Source of the DNA: Cycas panzhihuaensis
Lineage: Eukaryota > Cycadophyta
Assembly: GCA_023213395.1 (NCBI GenBank)
Contig: CM041465.1
Coordinates: 251,975,741 to 252,039,740, forward strand
DNA: 64,000 nucleotides
Direction of reading: 5' to 3'
In this document: in pieces, positions 11,660 through 23,188 of the stretch
Position numbering within the stretch: the first letter of the stretch is position 1
Layout: each line of letters begins with the position of its first letter
The notes under the pieces: model-generated
Told to the model about the DNA's origin: nothing
The model's input: only the letters and a program-made list of their open reading frames with translations
Database searches by the model: none
Program-made: the position numbers and the translations under genes

Positions 11660-14600
11660 AATGATAATACTTAGATCATTGATTCTGGTGCATCACGCCA
11701 CATGACAGGTGATGCAAACATATTGTCAAATTTTCAAGAATGTCAAGGAGAAACAGTGACATTTGGGGATAATGCCACTGTTGAAATATCAGGTGTAGGA
11801 CAAATTACACCTCTCGATCAACATTGTACATTTCCTAGTGGAAATGTTTTCCTAGTTCCTGGAATGCCTAAAAACTTGCTTTATGTTAGTCAGCTTGATA
11901 AGCAACAGATGAGTGTGCTATTCAAAGACAGAAAGTGTATCATTAGGAACAAAGACGACCAGATAGGTGCAGTTGGTCATGAAGATCGTGGCCTCTACAA
12001 ATTAGATACAACATCTAGATCATCTCATGCATATGTCTCCCATTCTGTAAATACGACTCAACTGTGGCATGAAAGACTTGGACATCTTAATCTTGACAGC
12101 ATCAGGGAGATATTCAGACAAAACTTGGTTTATGGCTTACCCAAAATTTCTGGGGGTAATTGCCTTTGTGAATCATGTTTTATGGGGAAGCAACATCGAG
12201 AACCTTTTGAGAAAGGTAAGGCCTGGAGAGCACAACATCCACTACAACTTGAACATTCTGACATTTGTGGTCCCATGACCACTCAGTCTCATGGAGGATC
12301 ATCATTCTTCATGACATTCATTAATGATTTCTCACATAAAGTGTGGGTCTACTTTCTAAAACATAAGTCAGAAGCTTTGAACAAGTTTTAAGAATTTAAA
12401 CTTGCAGTCGAAAATAAATCAGGCATGCGCATCAAAATACTCAGAACAGATAATGGTGGTGAGTATACATCCAAAGATTTTAATCATTTCTGTATTCAAA
12501 ATGGTATCAAACACCAATTTTCTGCCCCTTACACACCGCAGCAGAATGGTGTAGCAGAAAGGATGAACAAAACCTTGGTCAGTAGAGCAAAAGCTATGAT
12601 GCATGCCAAAGGTCTCTCATTAGCATACTGGGTAGAAACACTTCTTACTGCTGCGTATCTGTCAAACCGTAGCTCGACTTCTGCACTTTCGGGCATGACA
12701 CCCAAGGAGGCCTGGACTGGCCAGAAACCTACGATCAGCCATTTACGAATTTTTGGATGCACGACCTACATGAACATTCCTCACGAGCAAAGACAGAAAT
12801 TCGACGACAAAAGTCTCAAATGCATCTTTGTTGGATATGCTCGGCAAGAAGCATATCGATTGTTTGATCCCCTTACTAAAAAAATGCATACTTCACGAGA
12901 TGTTGTCTTTGCAGAAGACAATTAGGAGATTGACGTCAGCACTCTTCCTCTCTCCCTTGATAAAGGCAAAGCCATTCATGACGAATATGTCCCTTCAACT
13001 TCCTCAACTCCTTGTACTGCATCTGCTCTAGCTGCTTCTTCTTCCTCCTCATCTTCCTTAGTACCTTCATTGTGTCCTTCTTCTTCTTCTTCTGAGGTTC
13101 AACAATCACCTCCATCACAAGACCATGAAGCCACATCAACGAAGAAGCTACCCAAATGGTACATGCATACTATTGCAGAATCACAATTTGTTGAAGGAAA
13201 ACGATCATCCAAAACGCGACCATCGCCCACTGTCAATTACGCACTTATGGCTGAAATGCTTACTGCTCTTGAGCCTTCCACTTTTGAGGAAGCATGTACA
13301 GACGAAAAGTGGCACGCTGCCATGGATGATGAGATTCACTCTATATATCAAAATGACACATGGGACTTAGTTGAGTTACCACCTGGCAAACAAGCCATCA
13401 GTTGTAAGTGGATCTACAAAATTAAATATAAGTCTGATGGTACTATTGAGCGACATAAGGCTCGCCTTGTTGCTAAAGGTTTCAAATAACAAGAAGGCAT
13501 TGACTACACCGAGACATTTGCACCAGTAGCCAATATGAATACCATCAGGATTGCTATGGCCTTAGTTGCACAATGCAAGTGGCCATTATATCAGATGGAT
13601 GTCAAAAACGCCTTTCTCAACAGCAATTTGACTGAGGAGGTCTACCTAGAACAACCTCTTGGATATATTTCTGTCGGTAATGAACATCTTGTATGTCGCC
13701 TTAAAAAGGCCTTGTATGGTCTAAAACAGGCGCCACATGCTTGGTATTCAAAGTTCGATAGCTACTTTTTGCAGCACAATTTTCATCGATCCATATCAGA
13801 TTTGAACTTGTATATCAAAGTTCAAAACCAGCACATCACTCTAGTTGTTCTTTATGTTAATGATTTGATTATTACAGGCAATGATGTTGATCTGATTGAG
13901 CGTCTCCAAAGGGACTTGAAAAGAAGTTTTGGGATGACAGATCTCGAACTTCTTCACTATTTCCTTGGCATGGAAGTGTGGCAACAACCAAGTCACATTT
14001 TCATTTCTCAAGCCAAATATACATGGAGCATTTTGCAGCAATTCAGAAAAGAAGACTACAAACCTTCACCAACACCCATGGAGACAGGTACTAAATTGTC
14101 GATGAATTAAGAAGGGAAACCTGTTGATTCCACCCTTTGCAGGAAACTAGTGGGTAGTCTCATCTACTTGACTAACACTAGATCTGACATTTCATATGCG
14201 GTTGGAATATGTTCCAGATACATGATCAACCCCAATCAGCGACACTGGAATGCTGCAAAACACATCCTCAGATACCTCAAAGGTACTTTGTAGTATGGTC
14301 TTCAGTACACACGTAATGAGAACTTCACATTGGAAGGGTTCTCAGATTCAGATTGGGTTGGATGCCAAGATAGCCGGAAATCCACCTCAGGTTATTGTTT
14401 CAACCTTGGATCAACTATTGTTTCATGGAGTTGCAAAAAGCAACCAAATGTTACGCTTTCCTCCACTGAAGCTGAATACAAAGCTACTGTCAGTGCAGCA
14501 TGTGAGGCTATTTGGCTCAGACGGATTCTTGAAGAGCTTGAACTTGAGCAAACACTCCCAACACCTTTGTATTGTGACAATCATAGTGTTATCAAGATTG

Positions 14601-14836
14601 CCAAGAATCCGGTATTTCATGCACACACCAAGCATATTGAGGTCCATCACCATTTTATCAAAGAACGTGTGCAGCAAAACGAAATCGACCTCGTCTACAA
14701 GCCGACCGATCAACAGCTAACCGACATCTTCACCAAGCCACTTGGGAAAGAGAAGTTCGAGCATTTCAGAAGTGGCCTCGGCATTCGACTTAATGATGTA
14801 TCCATTCAGGGGGGTGTTAGAACCTTCATTTCCTAA
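11660..14836 (+). pseudogene. Copia-A pol: protease, integrase, RT, RNase H with six stops
   Basis: Protease motif DSGASRHMTGD at about 11678. Integrase zinc domain at 12060-12200 (HERLGHLN...CESCFMGKQ), catalytic core with DICGP and TDNGGEY (about 12445) and PYTPQQNGVAERMN. RT 13260-14100 with the copia start MDVKNAFLN and LKKALYGLKQ. RNase H 14330-14750 with SDSDWVGC, STEAEY and THIFTKPL-like end (TDIFTKPLG). The order PR-IN-RT-RH defines Ty1/copia. One frame is kept throughout, but stops occur at 11672, 12389, 12923, 13487, 14108 and 14291. The RT box reads YVNDL where YVDDL is expected. Pol ends just inside the 3' LTR. Confidence 0.95.
14808..14814 (+). other. Polypurine tract of copia-A
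   Basis: AGGGGGG directly before the TGTTAG of the 3' LTR. Confidence 0.85.
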
Positions 14837-15312
14837 GCATTAAGTCTTGACCATGGGTATTAGTATTTTTGTCACTTTAGGCCTTTATTCTAAAGTGTTC
14901 ATTTGTTTGATTATAAAATTGTCTTTTGTCTTGTAGTGACTTTTCTCACATGTGCTTGTGAGAAGTCAACTTTTGTGGGCTCTATCCTTATCCTTGGAGA
15001 TAGAAGAGTTTTAATCAGATTTGTCTTTTAGTCTTGATCAGTGACATGTGGAGAGATCTTGATCGTCCAAACTCCTTTATAAGGAGCCCTATTCTCATGT
15101 TTTGGCATGTAGTATTTTGAGTAAGAGTTATGTTGTTGTAAATGTCTCTTGTAGGTGAAGTGTTGAGATGAATTCTCCTTCATACTTATGTTTATGATAG
15201 GTTGAGTTGAAGTGCAATACTCCTCCCTATTATCTTTTGTGTTGTACTACATCTTTCCTATCTAGTTCCTCAATAGATTCTGGCACCTGTATCTTCTCCA
15301 TTTTGTCTTTCG
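14815..15312 (+). repeat. Copia-A 3' LTR (498 bp)
   Basis: Near-identical to 7680-8216. The differences are mostly C/T or A/G, and about 39 bp are missing near 15255. The terminal CA has become CG. It is followed by the second ATGAG (15313-15317). Confidence 0.93.
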
Positions 15313-15317
15313 ATGAG
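15313..15317. repeat. Target-site duplication of copia-A (right copy)
   Basis: ATGAG, identical to 7675-7679. Confidence 0.9.
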
Positions 15318-17238
15318 GTATGTTGAAGGATTTTTCTTGAGCAATTTTTCCATCCAATGAGATGAGAGTAGCTATGAAGGTGGTGTTAGTGGTGCCTATA
15401 GCTTGAAACGTGTTCTAAAATTGGTGACTATATTTCCCAAGTTCTGAAGCCATTGTATGCCTAGCGCTACATCAAAACCTCCAATAAGCATGGAAAACAT
15501 ACACATGTTTAATGAATAGCCAGAGATCTGAAGGCATAACTTGTCACAAAAACCCACACATGGCATATTGTTCCCATTAGCAATCGCTACATGGAATTGT
15601 TTTAGTGGCTTGACTTGGAGACCTAACCTAAATGTTGTTGGTCTATCGATGAAATTGTTTGTGCCACCGCTATCAACTAGTGTCGATACTTTGGCATTCT
15701 TGATGCTCCCCTCAAAATGTAGTGTTTGAGGTGTATTGTTATTCTGGTGATTGCCTATAGTGATATTTGCACATTCTCAAGATCCATCTCATTCAGTAAC
15801 TCCTCTATTTCTGCTTCAGCTCCCTCCAGAAGTTATATCCCTTCTAGTTACTCATCTTTTACTAGTATGTCCATTACTTTGTTGTTAAGTATAAAGACTT
15901 TCTTTGCTAAACATTTATGCTCTTGACTCCACTTACCATTGCAGTCAAAACATGTTCCTCTTCGAAGGTGTTCTACCTTTAACAAACTATTTTCTACAAG
16001 ACTTCCTTCCTTCTATTCCCTTAGAGGCCAGTTAGTTCTTGACTATTGCCATTTGGGTTTGTTGCCTTGTCCTATAGGCTTGAAGCGATCATCTCCCCAT
16101 ACATAATTCCAATGTGTTTCCTGAAATTCTACCTCTATGTTCCACGTTAGAAGAATTGCTTACCTTAGAGTTCCTACCTTCAATGTTTTTAAGTTGGAAT
16201 CTAATTGTACTTTTGAGGTCTCCACTATATGCTTCTAGTAATAACTCCATATCGGTTTTTGATGTCATCATGCTCTATAGATTTTGAAATTCTTCTATGT
16301 AAGCTTGGATGGTACTAGTTTGTTGTAGCCATGTCAGCAGGTAGAAGTTATATCCCTGCTCCAAGTGTCCTCATACTATTTTATTAATGAGGATTTTATG
16401 AAATCCCAATTGTAGCGATTTGTTCCATGATAATCCTTGCTCTACCAATGAAACCATTTGATTGCTTTCCCACATAGATGAAAGGACACGGCCAATATTT
16501 TGTGTTCTTTGGATTTTAGTTGCGTTTCAAAATACAGATCCATCTAATTGACCCAACTTTGAATGTCCTTTGATTTATATGGGTCAGAGGCCATGGTTAG
16601 GTCTAAGTTTCCTATCCTCTCCTTCATTTTTAGGGTGAGAATTCTCCCCATTGTTGGAGGGCCCTACGTCACCCTTCTAATTGTCAAACTTAGGTCTTAA
16701 TAATCCTTGCACGGCCTTGTACATGGCACAATTTTCTTCCTAACTCTTCCTTTTGAATTTTTATTTCTACCCTCATTGTGTCAAGTTGAGGTCCTATTTC
16801 ATTCTTAATTTCGTTGTGCCCATTAACCTTTTTGTCATTTAAAGTATCCGCTCTTCAAGCAATGTCTTTTATTATTACTAAAGCGCAATTCATTGTCCTA
16901 CTTGGTGCAAGTGCCTTCCCAAATCTTAATTCCATTCTAGGGAAAAAATTTTGACCCTTTTGCCACTAAGGCACCTTTGATATTTGCTACTAGATTGTTG
17001 TTTGCAGCATACTACTTGCTGAAAAAAATATACATCCAATAAATTCTTACTCTCGACTAATAATTTTCTAATTTTTTAAAATGTAAAATTATGGGGCTTT
17101 CAAAATTCCTAAGTGCAAAAGTGAATTATGATTTAAGAATTCTAATTTTTTATTAAGAATTTCATATTTTTGTTTTGCTTAAATAAGTGTTTGCTTAAAA
17201 CCTTGATTTTTAGAATTGAATGGTCTCGATAACGAGGC
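15318..17238 (-). pseudogene. Gypsy-1 protease, zinc knuckle and gag remnant
   Basis: Reading leftward from the PBS: gag fragments between about 16900 and 16000 (for example SKTDMELLLEAYSGDLKSTI at 16271-16200), a knuckle CFDCNGKWSQEHKC near 15930-15960, then a retropepsin with DSGGTNNF near 15660-15690 and the link toward RT. Homologous to the same segment of gypsy-2 at 28620-30240. Stops and shifts are frequent. Confidence 0.8.
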
Positions 17239-17250
17239 TCTAATGCCACT
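17239..17250 (-). other. Primer-binding site of gypsy-1
   Basis: On the element strand AGTGGCATTAGAGCC directly follows the LTR end; a decayed initiator-Met tRNA complement (TGGTATCAGAGCC type). Confidence 0.75.
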
Positions 17251-17690
17251 TGTGGGAATCCCAATAGGAATTCACAACCAATTAACTAAAACACACAAAT
17301 TCTATGCTATTTTATAGAGCAAATCCAAACATACCATGTAATATTATGACGATTCTAAAGTAAAAAAATCAAATCTCAAACATTCAATAAAAATACTAAT
17401 CACAAAATCAATAGTGGTGGCTCAATATTATTCATAAGAGGGTCAAAATCTTACAATTATGGAATAGCATAGAATGTCCCCTTTTCAAGGTGAGGTGTCC
17501 TCCCAGAGCAAATCCTAACCAAGGCCAAAAACTAGTGCACTAATTATCTTCCAATTTATGCTTTACAAGTGGGGCCAAGATGCCCTACATATAAACGAAA
17601 AGAGAGTTGAAGATAGAAGTCCGCTTTTTTATAAAGGAGGTCAACCAAAATTTAGAGAAAAGAAGTTGGCCAAAATGAAGAAATGCTACA
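17251..17690 (-). repeat. Gypsy-1 5' LTR
   Basis: Starts TGTGGGAATCCC and ends GAAATGCTACA; pairs with 4370-4831. Right-hand target duplication ATCTA at 17691-17695. Confidence 0.9.
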
Positions 17691-18099
17691 ATCTAGCCAT
17701 ATAATTGTATGTCATGTTAATCCCAACATTCCTTCACTCCTTTAAAACCATGTCATAATCACCCTAATTATCAAGATGGCTAACAAATTGTCCTCAAACC
17801 ATCTTGACATGATTATCTGTTTGTTTAGAATGTTAGCTAGTTGTCTAGAGCCATTGACCCTCTCAATTAGGATCAATATCTACCTATATAATGAGTCTAG
17901 GGACCTCTTTGAGATTTCCCCCATCAACAATCCCTAGGGGCTCAAGATACATATCAATGATTGTTCTGATCTTGCAAGCTTAGAACGTGTCTTTCAATAT
18001 CCACGTAAGAGACACCTATATATGCTTGTTAGAATCATATCCATAAAAAGCCCAATTAGTTGAATGAAATACTTACTAACAAATATCATCATCATGAAT
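17691..18099. other. Unassigned sequence, probably part of a hAT relic
   Basis: No open frame of note. The minus strand continues from the hAT-like segment at 18100-18540 in the expected 5'-3' direction, so some of this may be its decayed 3' half. Confidence 0.4.
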
Positions 18100-18540
18100 A
18101 CTTCTTTGGATATTACTCAATGCTTCTATCATCAAAACCCTCCATTATTGCCATAGATCTTCAAAATCACTGAAAAAAGTAAGACACAAGGGCAATGCTA
18201 CTTGAATAAGTCATCTCAAAATGACAAAGTTGGAGGCAAAGTGCATCTCCCAAATTGAGAGTATCTGATACTTGCATGTGTGGGGTGTAGTCTAGATGAA
18301 AGTCTAGAACTCCTTTGCAACATGAGTGATATTTCAATCAAGGCTAGCTTCAAACCATAGTCAAGAGTCCAATAACTTGGATTCTATCTCCCCTCGATAG
18401 CTAGGCCTACAACTCTACAAATAGGAGCATTATCCAACACCCCTTGTAAGACATTTGAGACTCCCATATTCTCTATTGCTTCAATGATAAAACATTGTTT
18501 TTTCTCCTCTCCACTGCAGTTGCTTGCACAAAACAATTGT
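18100..18540 (-). pseudogene. hAT-type transposase relic (DUF659-like)
   Basis: Not in a long ORF, but the minus strand reads through stops as a recognisable hAT/DUF659 block. Pieces are GVSNVLQGVLDNAPICRVVG (about 18470-18395), YWTL...LKLALIEIS, then HFASNFVILR (about 18245-18210) and LCLTFFSDFEDLWQ (about 18195-18150). In plant hAT proteins these are the V.DNA..., W.PC..H..NL.L.DI and TRFAS.F..L motifs. The catalytic context is lost. The assignment is by motif order only. Confidence 0.6.
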
Positions 18541-21500
18541 ACACCCCTAGAGCACAACATAATGACTTTGACAAGGAGTCTACTTCTAGTGTCAACTTAA
18601 TGATCTAGAATGAGAAACATGTTTTTCTTCTCAAATAAGAGAAGTTGAAATATTTATAAATAGGGCTCTCAATGTTGCTTGGTATGTCATTGATGATGAT
18701 GACCATCTTCTACTAGAACAGACATAAGAAAATGTTGAAAGGAAAACGACACACAAAAACTGTCCTTGTCACCCTTCTATCCACTTCATCTCTTTACATT
18801 CATCTTACCAGTCAATGTGTCCAAATTCATTAACTTGCAAACTGAATTCAAGAGATATGAAGGGTATAGCAGGCTGCTTGCATATTATAAATTCTTCACA
18901 TTCTTGGAACAGATAGCCCTCTCAATTTCTACCAGTTCTTTCCCCAAAACAAGTATTTTATATTTACCAGCTCTTGAATATCCTTTGTCTCTAATGATTG
19001 ATGTGTAGCAAGGGACTTGCCCAAATGAATAGAAACGCAAATAACCAAAATCCTATGCAATGTTGGAAAGCTCGTGAATTTGTGTTGGCAGAGTGCACTT
19101 GGGTTGCAAAGAAGGCTCCAAGGAATGGAAGCAGCTTGCAAGAGATATTAGAAGCTGAAATTCCTATTGTAAGAGCCTAGTCCTCTATAAATGGAAGGCA
19201 AGCATCATCTTCTAACAAAGCATCCAACCCTCTTTGTAAGGTGAGTGCTAAGTATGATTAAGAAACTCTTCATGAGAGCATTGCACTAATAGCTCAATAC
19301 ACAAATGATGTACCAAAGATTATTGAGGCAGCACATACAATTGCAGGATCTTTTCACCTACTTGATCAAAAAGAAAACGGGAATGGTGACAACTGTATCA
19401 ATAGGGTTCAAAAAATGCCACAAGCTACATTATTGGATTCATCATTTTGGGCAGCCATACCTACTTTAGATATGACAAGGATCCATATATCAACCATATC
19501 TACATACAGAATTGGATATGGCATGTTTACAATGTTGACTCTTTAATATTATATTATATTTTATTATATTATTAAAAAGCCAACCAATCATGGGGTGTTC
19601 CAATGTCCACTTTATTCCTTCAAATTGTATTAGACTGTATTATTTCTATACTATATATAGGAAAAAAAGACAAAAACAGACATTTTTTTCAAACCACCTC
19701 CTACAATATTATAACTTCGATTATTAAAATTACAAGCCTTGAGTATTATATTACATGATTAACAAACCAACCAATCATATGGGTGCTCAGTGGGCAACAT
19801 ACTTATATTATACAATTCTATAATGGATAGTTTTATATTACATTGTATTAGTTAAATTTTCTATTTAACCATGATGGGGTATCTTCAATGTCTGCAACAT
19901 AGTTAAGGGGAGGTGCACAAACTGGTCATACATTTTCTATGCTCCAGGATGTTCTTTCTACAAAGGACATGTTATCAATGGAATGGATGACTGCCCATAC
20001 AACACCCTGCATAAAGTCTACCTTGCCTATGGTTTACTGCTGCATACAAGTCTGAATGCTCAACATACCTACACATCATCATCATAGCCACAAGAATAAA
20101 TTAGTATTAAATCAACACAACATTATCATACAACAGAGATGCAGAGGCAATTCCATAACCTTCTCAGAATTTCATTGATCACAGATGTGGCACAACACAA
20201 TAGATCACAAAACTCATCTCTCACACCTTTCGATCCATACTGAGAGTCATTCTTACACAAAATGTGACCTCGATTACATTCATGCCTTTTCATATTAATT
20301 AATCATTACATTATTAGCCTGTCTTTTAGCTAATTACTCTATCATTCATCCCTAGATACTGACATACTACAATATGCCTGCTTCCCAACTGCCTGCCCCA
20401 CAAAATCTGCTCGGTAGCTCAGCCTACCTATGGTATGCACAGCCAACCTACTGCATTATATGTGCGTTGGCTCACCATACAGTATGTCTAGCTTCTTTTC
20501 AGCCACCTATCGCAAATTGTACATGCAAATTATGGCCATTACCCCTGGAAAAAGTACCAAATTTTCAACATGCATTACCTCAGGGTTACAAAAATGGTTG
20601 AGTGTCCTTGCTTACTCTTGCCAAAATAATTGTAAAGTTCTTACAGACATCAATGATCCTCCTTCCCCGATGAAAACTTCATTAATTTTTTTATTTTTCT
20701 TGAGCCTTGACGATGATAACTTGGTCTCATTGAGCTTGTTATGTAACTTTCCAATTTTCTTCTCTGATGCAAGGAGTTATTAATCATAGGCCTATATAAT
20801 GCACTTAATTCCTTTCAACTTCAATATTATAAATTATATGATCCTCGCTCATGAGCTCTATCTCTGAATGTTTTAGCTTCTCCTCCATTTTGGCAGAATC
20901 TCAAATTTCAAATAGTGATTATTCTTTAGAGCTTCTGCATGACACAAGCTTGTTCTTGGTGCTTTGCCCATTTTTTTCATTAACTGAAGTGCTTGATAGC
21001 ACCACTTTTCCCAGCATTGTGCTTCAATAATTCAGGCTCAAGTTTGATGACCATCCCATGAAGATCCTCAAAGCTTAGAAGGTTTGATGACCATCCCATG
21101 AAGATCCTCAAAGCTTAGAAGGATGTAGCGTTGCTTGAAGCTCTGTGAACCTTCCATTTCTTCATTGCTTTTTGCCACCCAATCCCTGGTAAATGTTTGC
21201 AACCATAGGCACTTTAGTTTTCCCTCCACAAGTTAAGCTAACAAGTCTTGCTTAATTGATTTAGGCTCTATGGCTATGGCTGCAAGTGTAGAATATGTCT
21301 TCCCTATTTCAACCAACGTTCAGTCAGCAACTAAGAACTGCTAGATTATGGTCACAGCCTCAATATTTGCCTTGTCCTCTAAGGCCAGCACATAGATACT
21401 TTCTTCTCAAAATTTGTCCATATGAGTTGCTGTCTTCTTAATGCCAAGACTCAAAAGCTGCCTACCATCTGAATCGTCTTGGCTTGGAGGATCAACCTTC

Positions 21501-22516
21501 TTTGGCTATAGGACCTTGACTAATAGGGTTGCCCTCCTCTCTGATAGGCTCTTTAGAATTGATTATGACAGCCATTCAAGGTTTTTTTAGTGTAGACATG
21601 TAGGAAGGTTTCTTCTCTATTTTCTTCTTAGATTACTTTATCTCCCACTTGTGTTCAAACCATTAGAACATATTCCCCAATTCTATTGCCAATTCCTCCC
21701 CCTATTGGCCTGAAGCATCTCAACCATACAGTAACTCCTGCCTCTGCATTGTAGGCTCGTTATCCTTGGCTAGTAGTAGGGTGACTTGTCTTGTGATGCA
21801 ATAGTCTATTAATAATGTTATAAAAATGGACCAATGTTGAAAGTACAACAAACCTTACCGTATGACTCCTAGCTACTACTGGATGTTAGTCAGTACATAT
21901 TGAGCCCAATTACAGCATCATCTTTCAGAAGTGGCTTTCAAGCATTCATATAGGCCTGCAAGGAAATACGTAGCTCATAGACAGCCCATCATTTTGTGAA
22001 TGAACAGGGAAGTGACCACTAGTAACTTTTTATTGAACACTACTGCAATCCTGATTCCTCCTCTTACAGCAGACCTTAAAATACCACAGGCTAATTCAAC
22101 CACCTTTGGTCACTTGCAGCTATTGTTAATATAACTAGTGCAGACTGAACAGTCTGGGAGTACCAATAGGTACCCCCCATAGTATCAGTTGCAAAAAATC
22201 CAATATAATGAAATGTAAAACGCACAGGTTTATGTATTCTGAGGTTCATATCGTCCTATAAAGTCACGCACAGGTTTATGTATACTTGGAGGGTCATTTC
22301 ATCATGTAGAGTGACAATAAGTCCGATTTCATGATTCCTCCACAAATAGGAGAGGATGCCACCTGTAAAACTTGTGGAAGTCATTTGGTATGCGAGAAAT
22401 GGTAGAGATTTATATTTTTTCCTATTTACTCCCATCACAGACCAGAGTAATTCTTCTCGACGAAGTCCACTGAAGGCACCTATTGGTGCAATGATCATTC
22501 TAATTTATTTTTTCTA
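18541..22516. other. Old non-coding sequence, no gene recognised
   Basis: ORFs here (such as 18766-19008, 18998-19180, 20430-20783, 22256-22498) are short and show no family motif. Two AT-rich stretches at about 19545-19600 and 19735-19790 share the phrase AACCAACCAATCAT and may be old duplicates. A 40-bp perfect tandem repeat lies at 21042-21121. If the PHL-like gene is intact, this is intron. Confidence 0.5.
21042..21121. repeat. Perfect 40-bp tandem duplication
   Basis: Two identical units starting GTTTGATGACCATCCCATGA, at 21042 and 21082, with no mismatch. Either very recent or an assembly artefact. Confidence 0.95.
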
Positions 22517-22716
22517 TGTTGTACTGTAGGAAATCCTTTTGTACTAAAGCTGTTTCTTTTAGTAAGTCTTGCATGACTTACAAGCGTCACTTATGCAAGC
22601 TAGGTGTAGACGTATAAATGCATGATAAGTCTTCATATCAAATCAATCAATTGAAGTGATTGCATTTCACTAGAGGTCTTGAATACTCAGTGTTTGTGTG
22701 TCTCTGATTTCTTACA
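22517..22716 (+). repeat. Copia-B 5' LTR (about 200 bp)
   Basis: Bounded by TGTTGTACTG and TTCTTACA, then TGGTATCATAG. No second copy is in the window, so the left boundary rests on the TG and the family pattern only. Confidence 0.65.
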
Positions 22717-22730
22717 TGGTATCATAGTGG
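22717..22730 (+). other. Primer-binding site of copia-B
   Basis: TGGTATCATAGTGG directly after the LTR end; initiator-Met tRNA complement type with changes. Confidence 0.75.
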
Positions 22731-22764
22731 GTTAACTCTAGGGCAATTTTTTCTTGAGGGTACT

Positions 22765-23188
22765 GATAATTGGAAGCTTCAAGATAAAAGTTCTCTTCAG
22801 ATCTGTGTCATTTCTATCTTTTTGTAAGTTGCCCTGCTAGGGCTAAGTCTGTGGCAGCAGACCCTGTAAGAAGATGATATCCTATCCTAACCAATTGGCC
22901 TTGTTATGTTCCCTGAGGCAGTCGGCATTTTGGCTAAGCCTGCACTCATAAATAGATGCCAAGCAAATTTCAAAGATAATTGGAAGCTTCAAGATAAAAG
23001 TTCTCTTCAGATCTGTGTCGTTTCTATCTTTTTGTAAGTTGCCCTGCTAGGGCTAAGTCTGTGGCGGCAGACCCCATAAGAAGATGATATCCTATCCTAA
23101 CCGATTGGCCTTGTTATGTTCCCTGAGGCAGTCGGCATTTTGGCTAAGCCTGCACTCATAAATAGATGCCAAGCAAATTTCAAAGATA
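22765..23188 (+). repeat. 210-bp tandem duplication in copia-B leader
   Basis: Unit GATAATTGGAAGCTTCAAGA...CAAATTTCAAA repeats with period 210 (22771 and 22981). I count five differences, all transitions. It lies in the untranslated leader. Confidence 0.93.

Larger units (their letters stand above)
7680..15312 (+). mobile_element. Copia-A: full-length Ty1/copia retrotransposon inserted in gypsy-1
   Basis: Plus-strand element with LTRs 7680-8216 and 14815-15312, a perfect 5-bp target duplication (ATGAG), a PBS complementary to initiator-Met tRNA at about 8220, an unusually long 2.4-kb leader, gag, protease, integrase, RT and RNase H in copia order, and a polypurine tract at 14808-14814. Gag has one stop and one frameshift; pol is in one frame throughout but holds six stop codons. 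The RT catalytic box is also mutated. LTRs are nearly identical apart from transitions and one 39-bp length difference, so it is younger than its host gypsy-1. Confidence 0.95.
4370..17690 (-). mobile_element. Gypsy-1: Ty3/gypsy (chromovirus-like) element, interrupted by copia-A
   Basis: Full-length minus-strand LTR retrotransposon. LTRs of 462 bp (4370-4831) and 440 bp (17251-17690) start TG and end CA; the flanking target duplication is ATCCA (4365-4369) and ATCTA (17691-17695), differing by one transition. Reading leftward: 5' LTR, PBS of the initiator-Met type, gag, CCHC-like knuckle, protease, [copia-A], reverse transcriptase, RNase H, integrase, chromodomain-like tail, polypurine tract, 3' LTR. 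Without copia-A the interior is about 4.78 kb, matching gypsy-2 (about 4.82 kb). All genes are broken by stops and frameshifts. It lies right of the PHL-like exons, probably inside the gene's intron. Confidence 0.9.
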
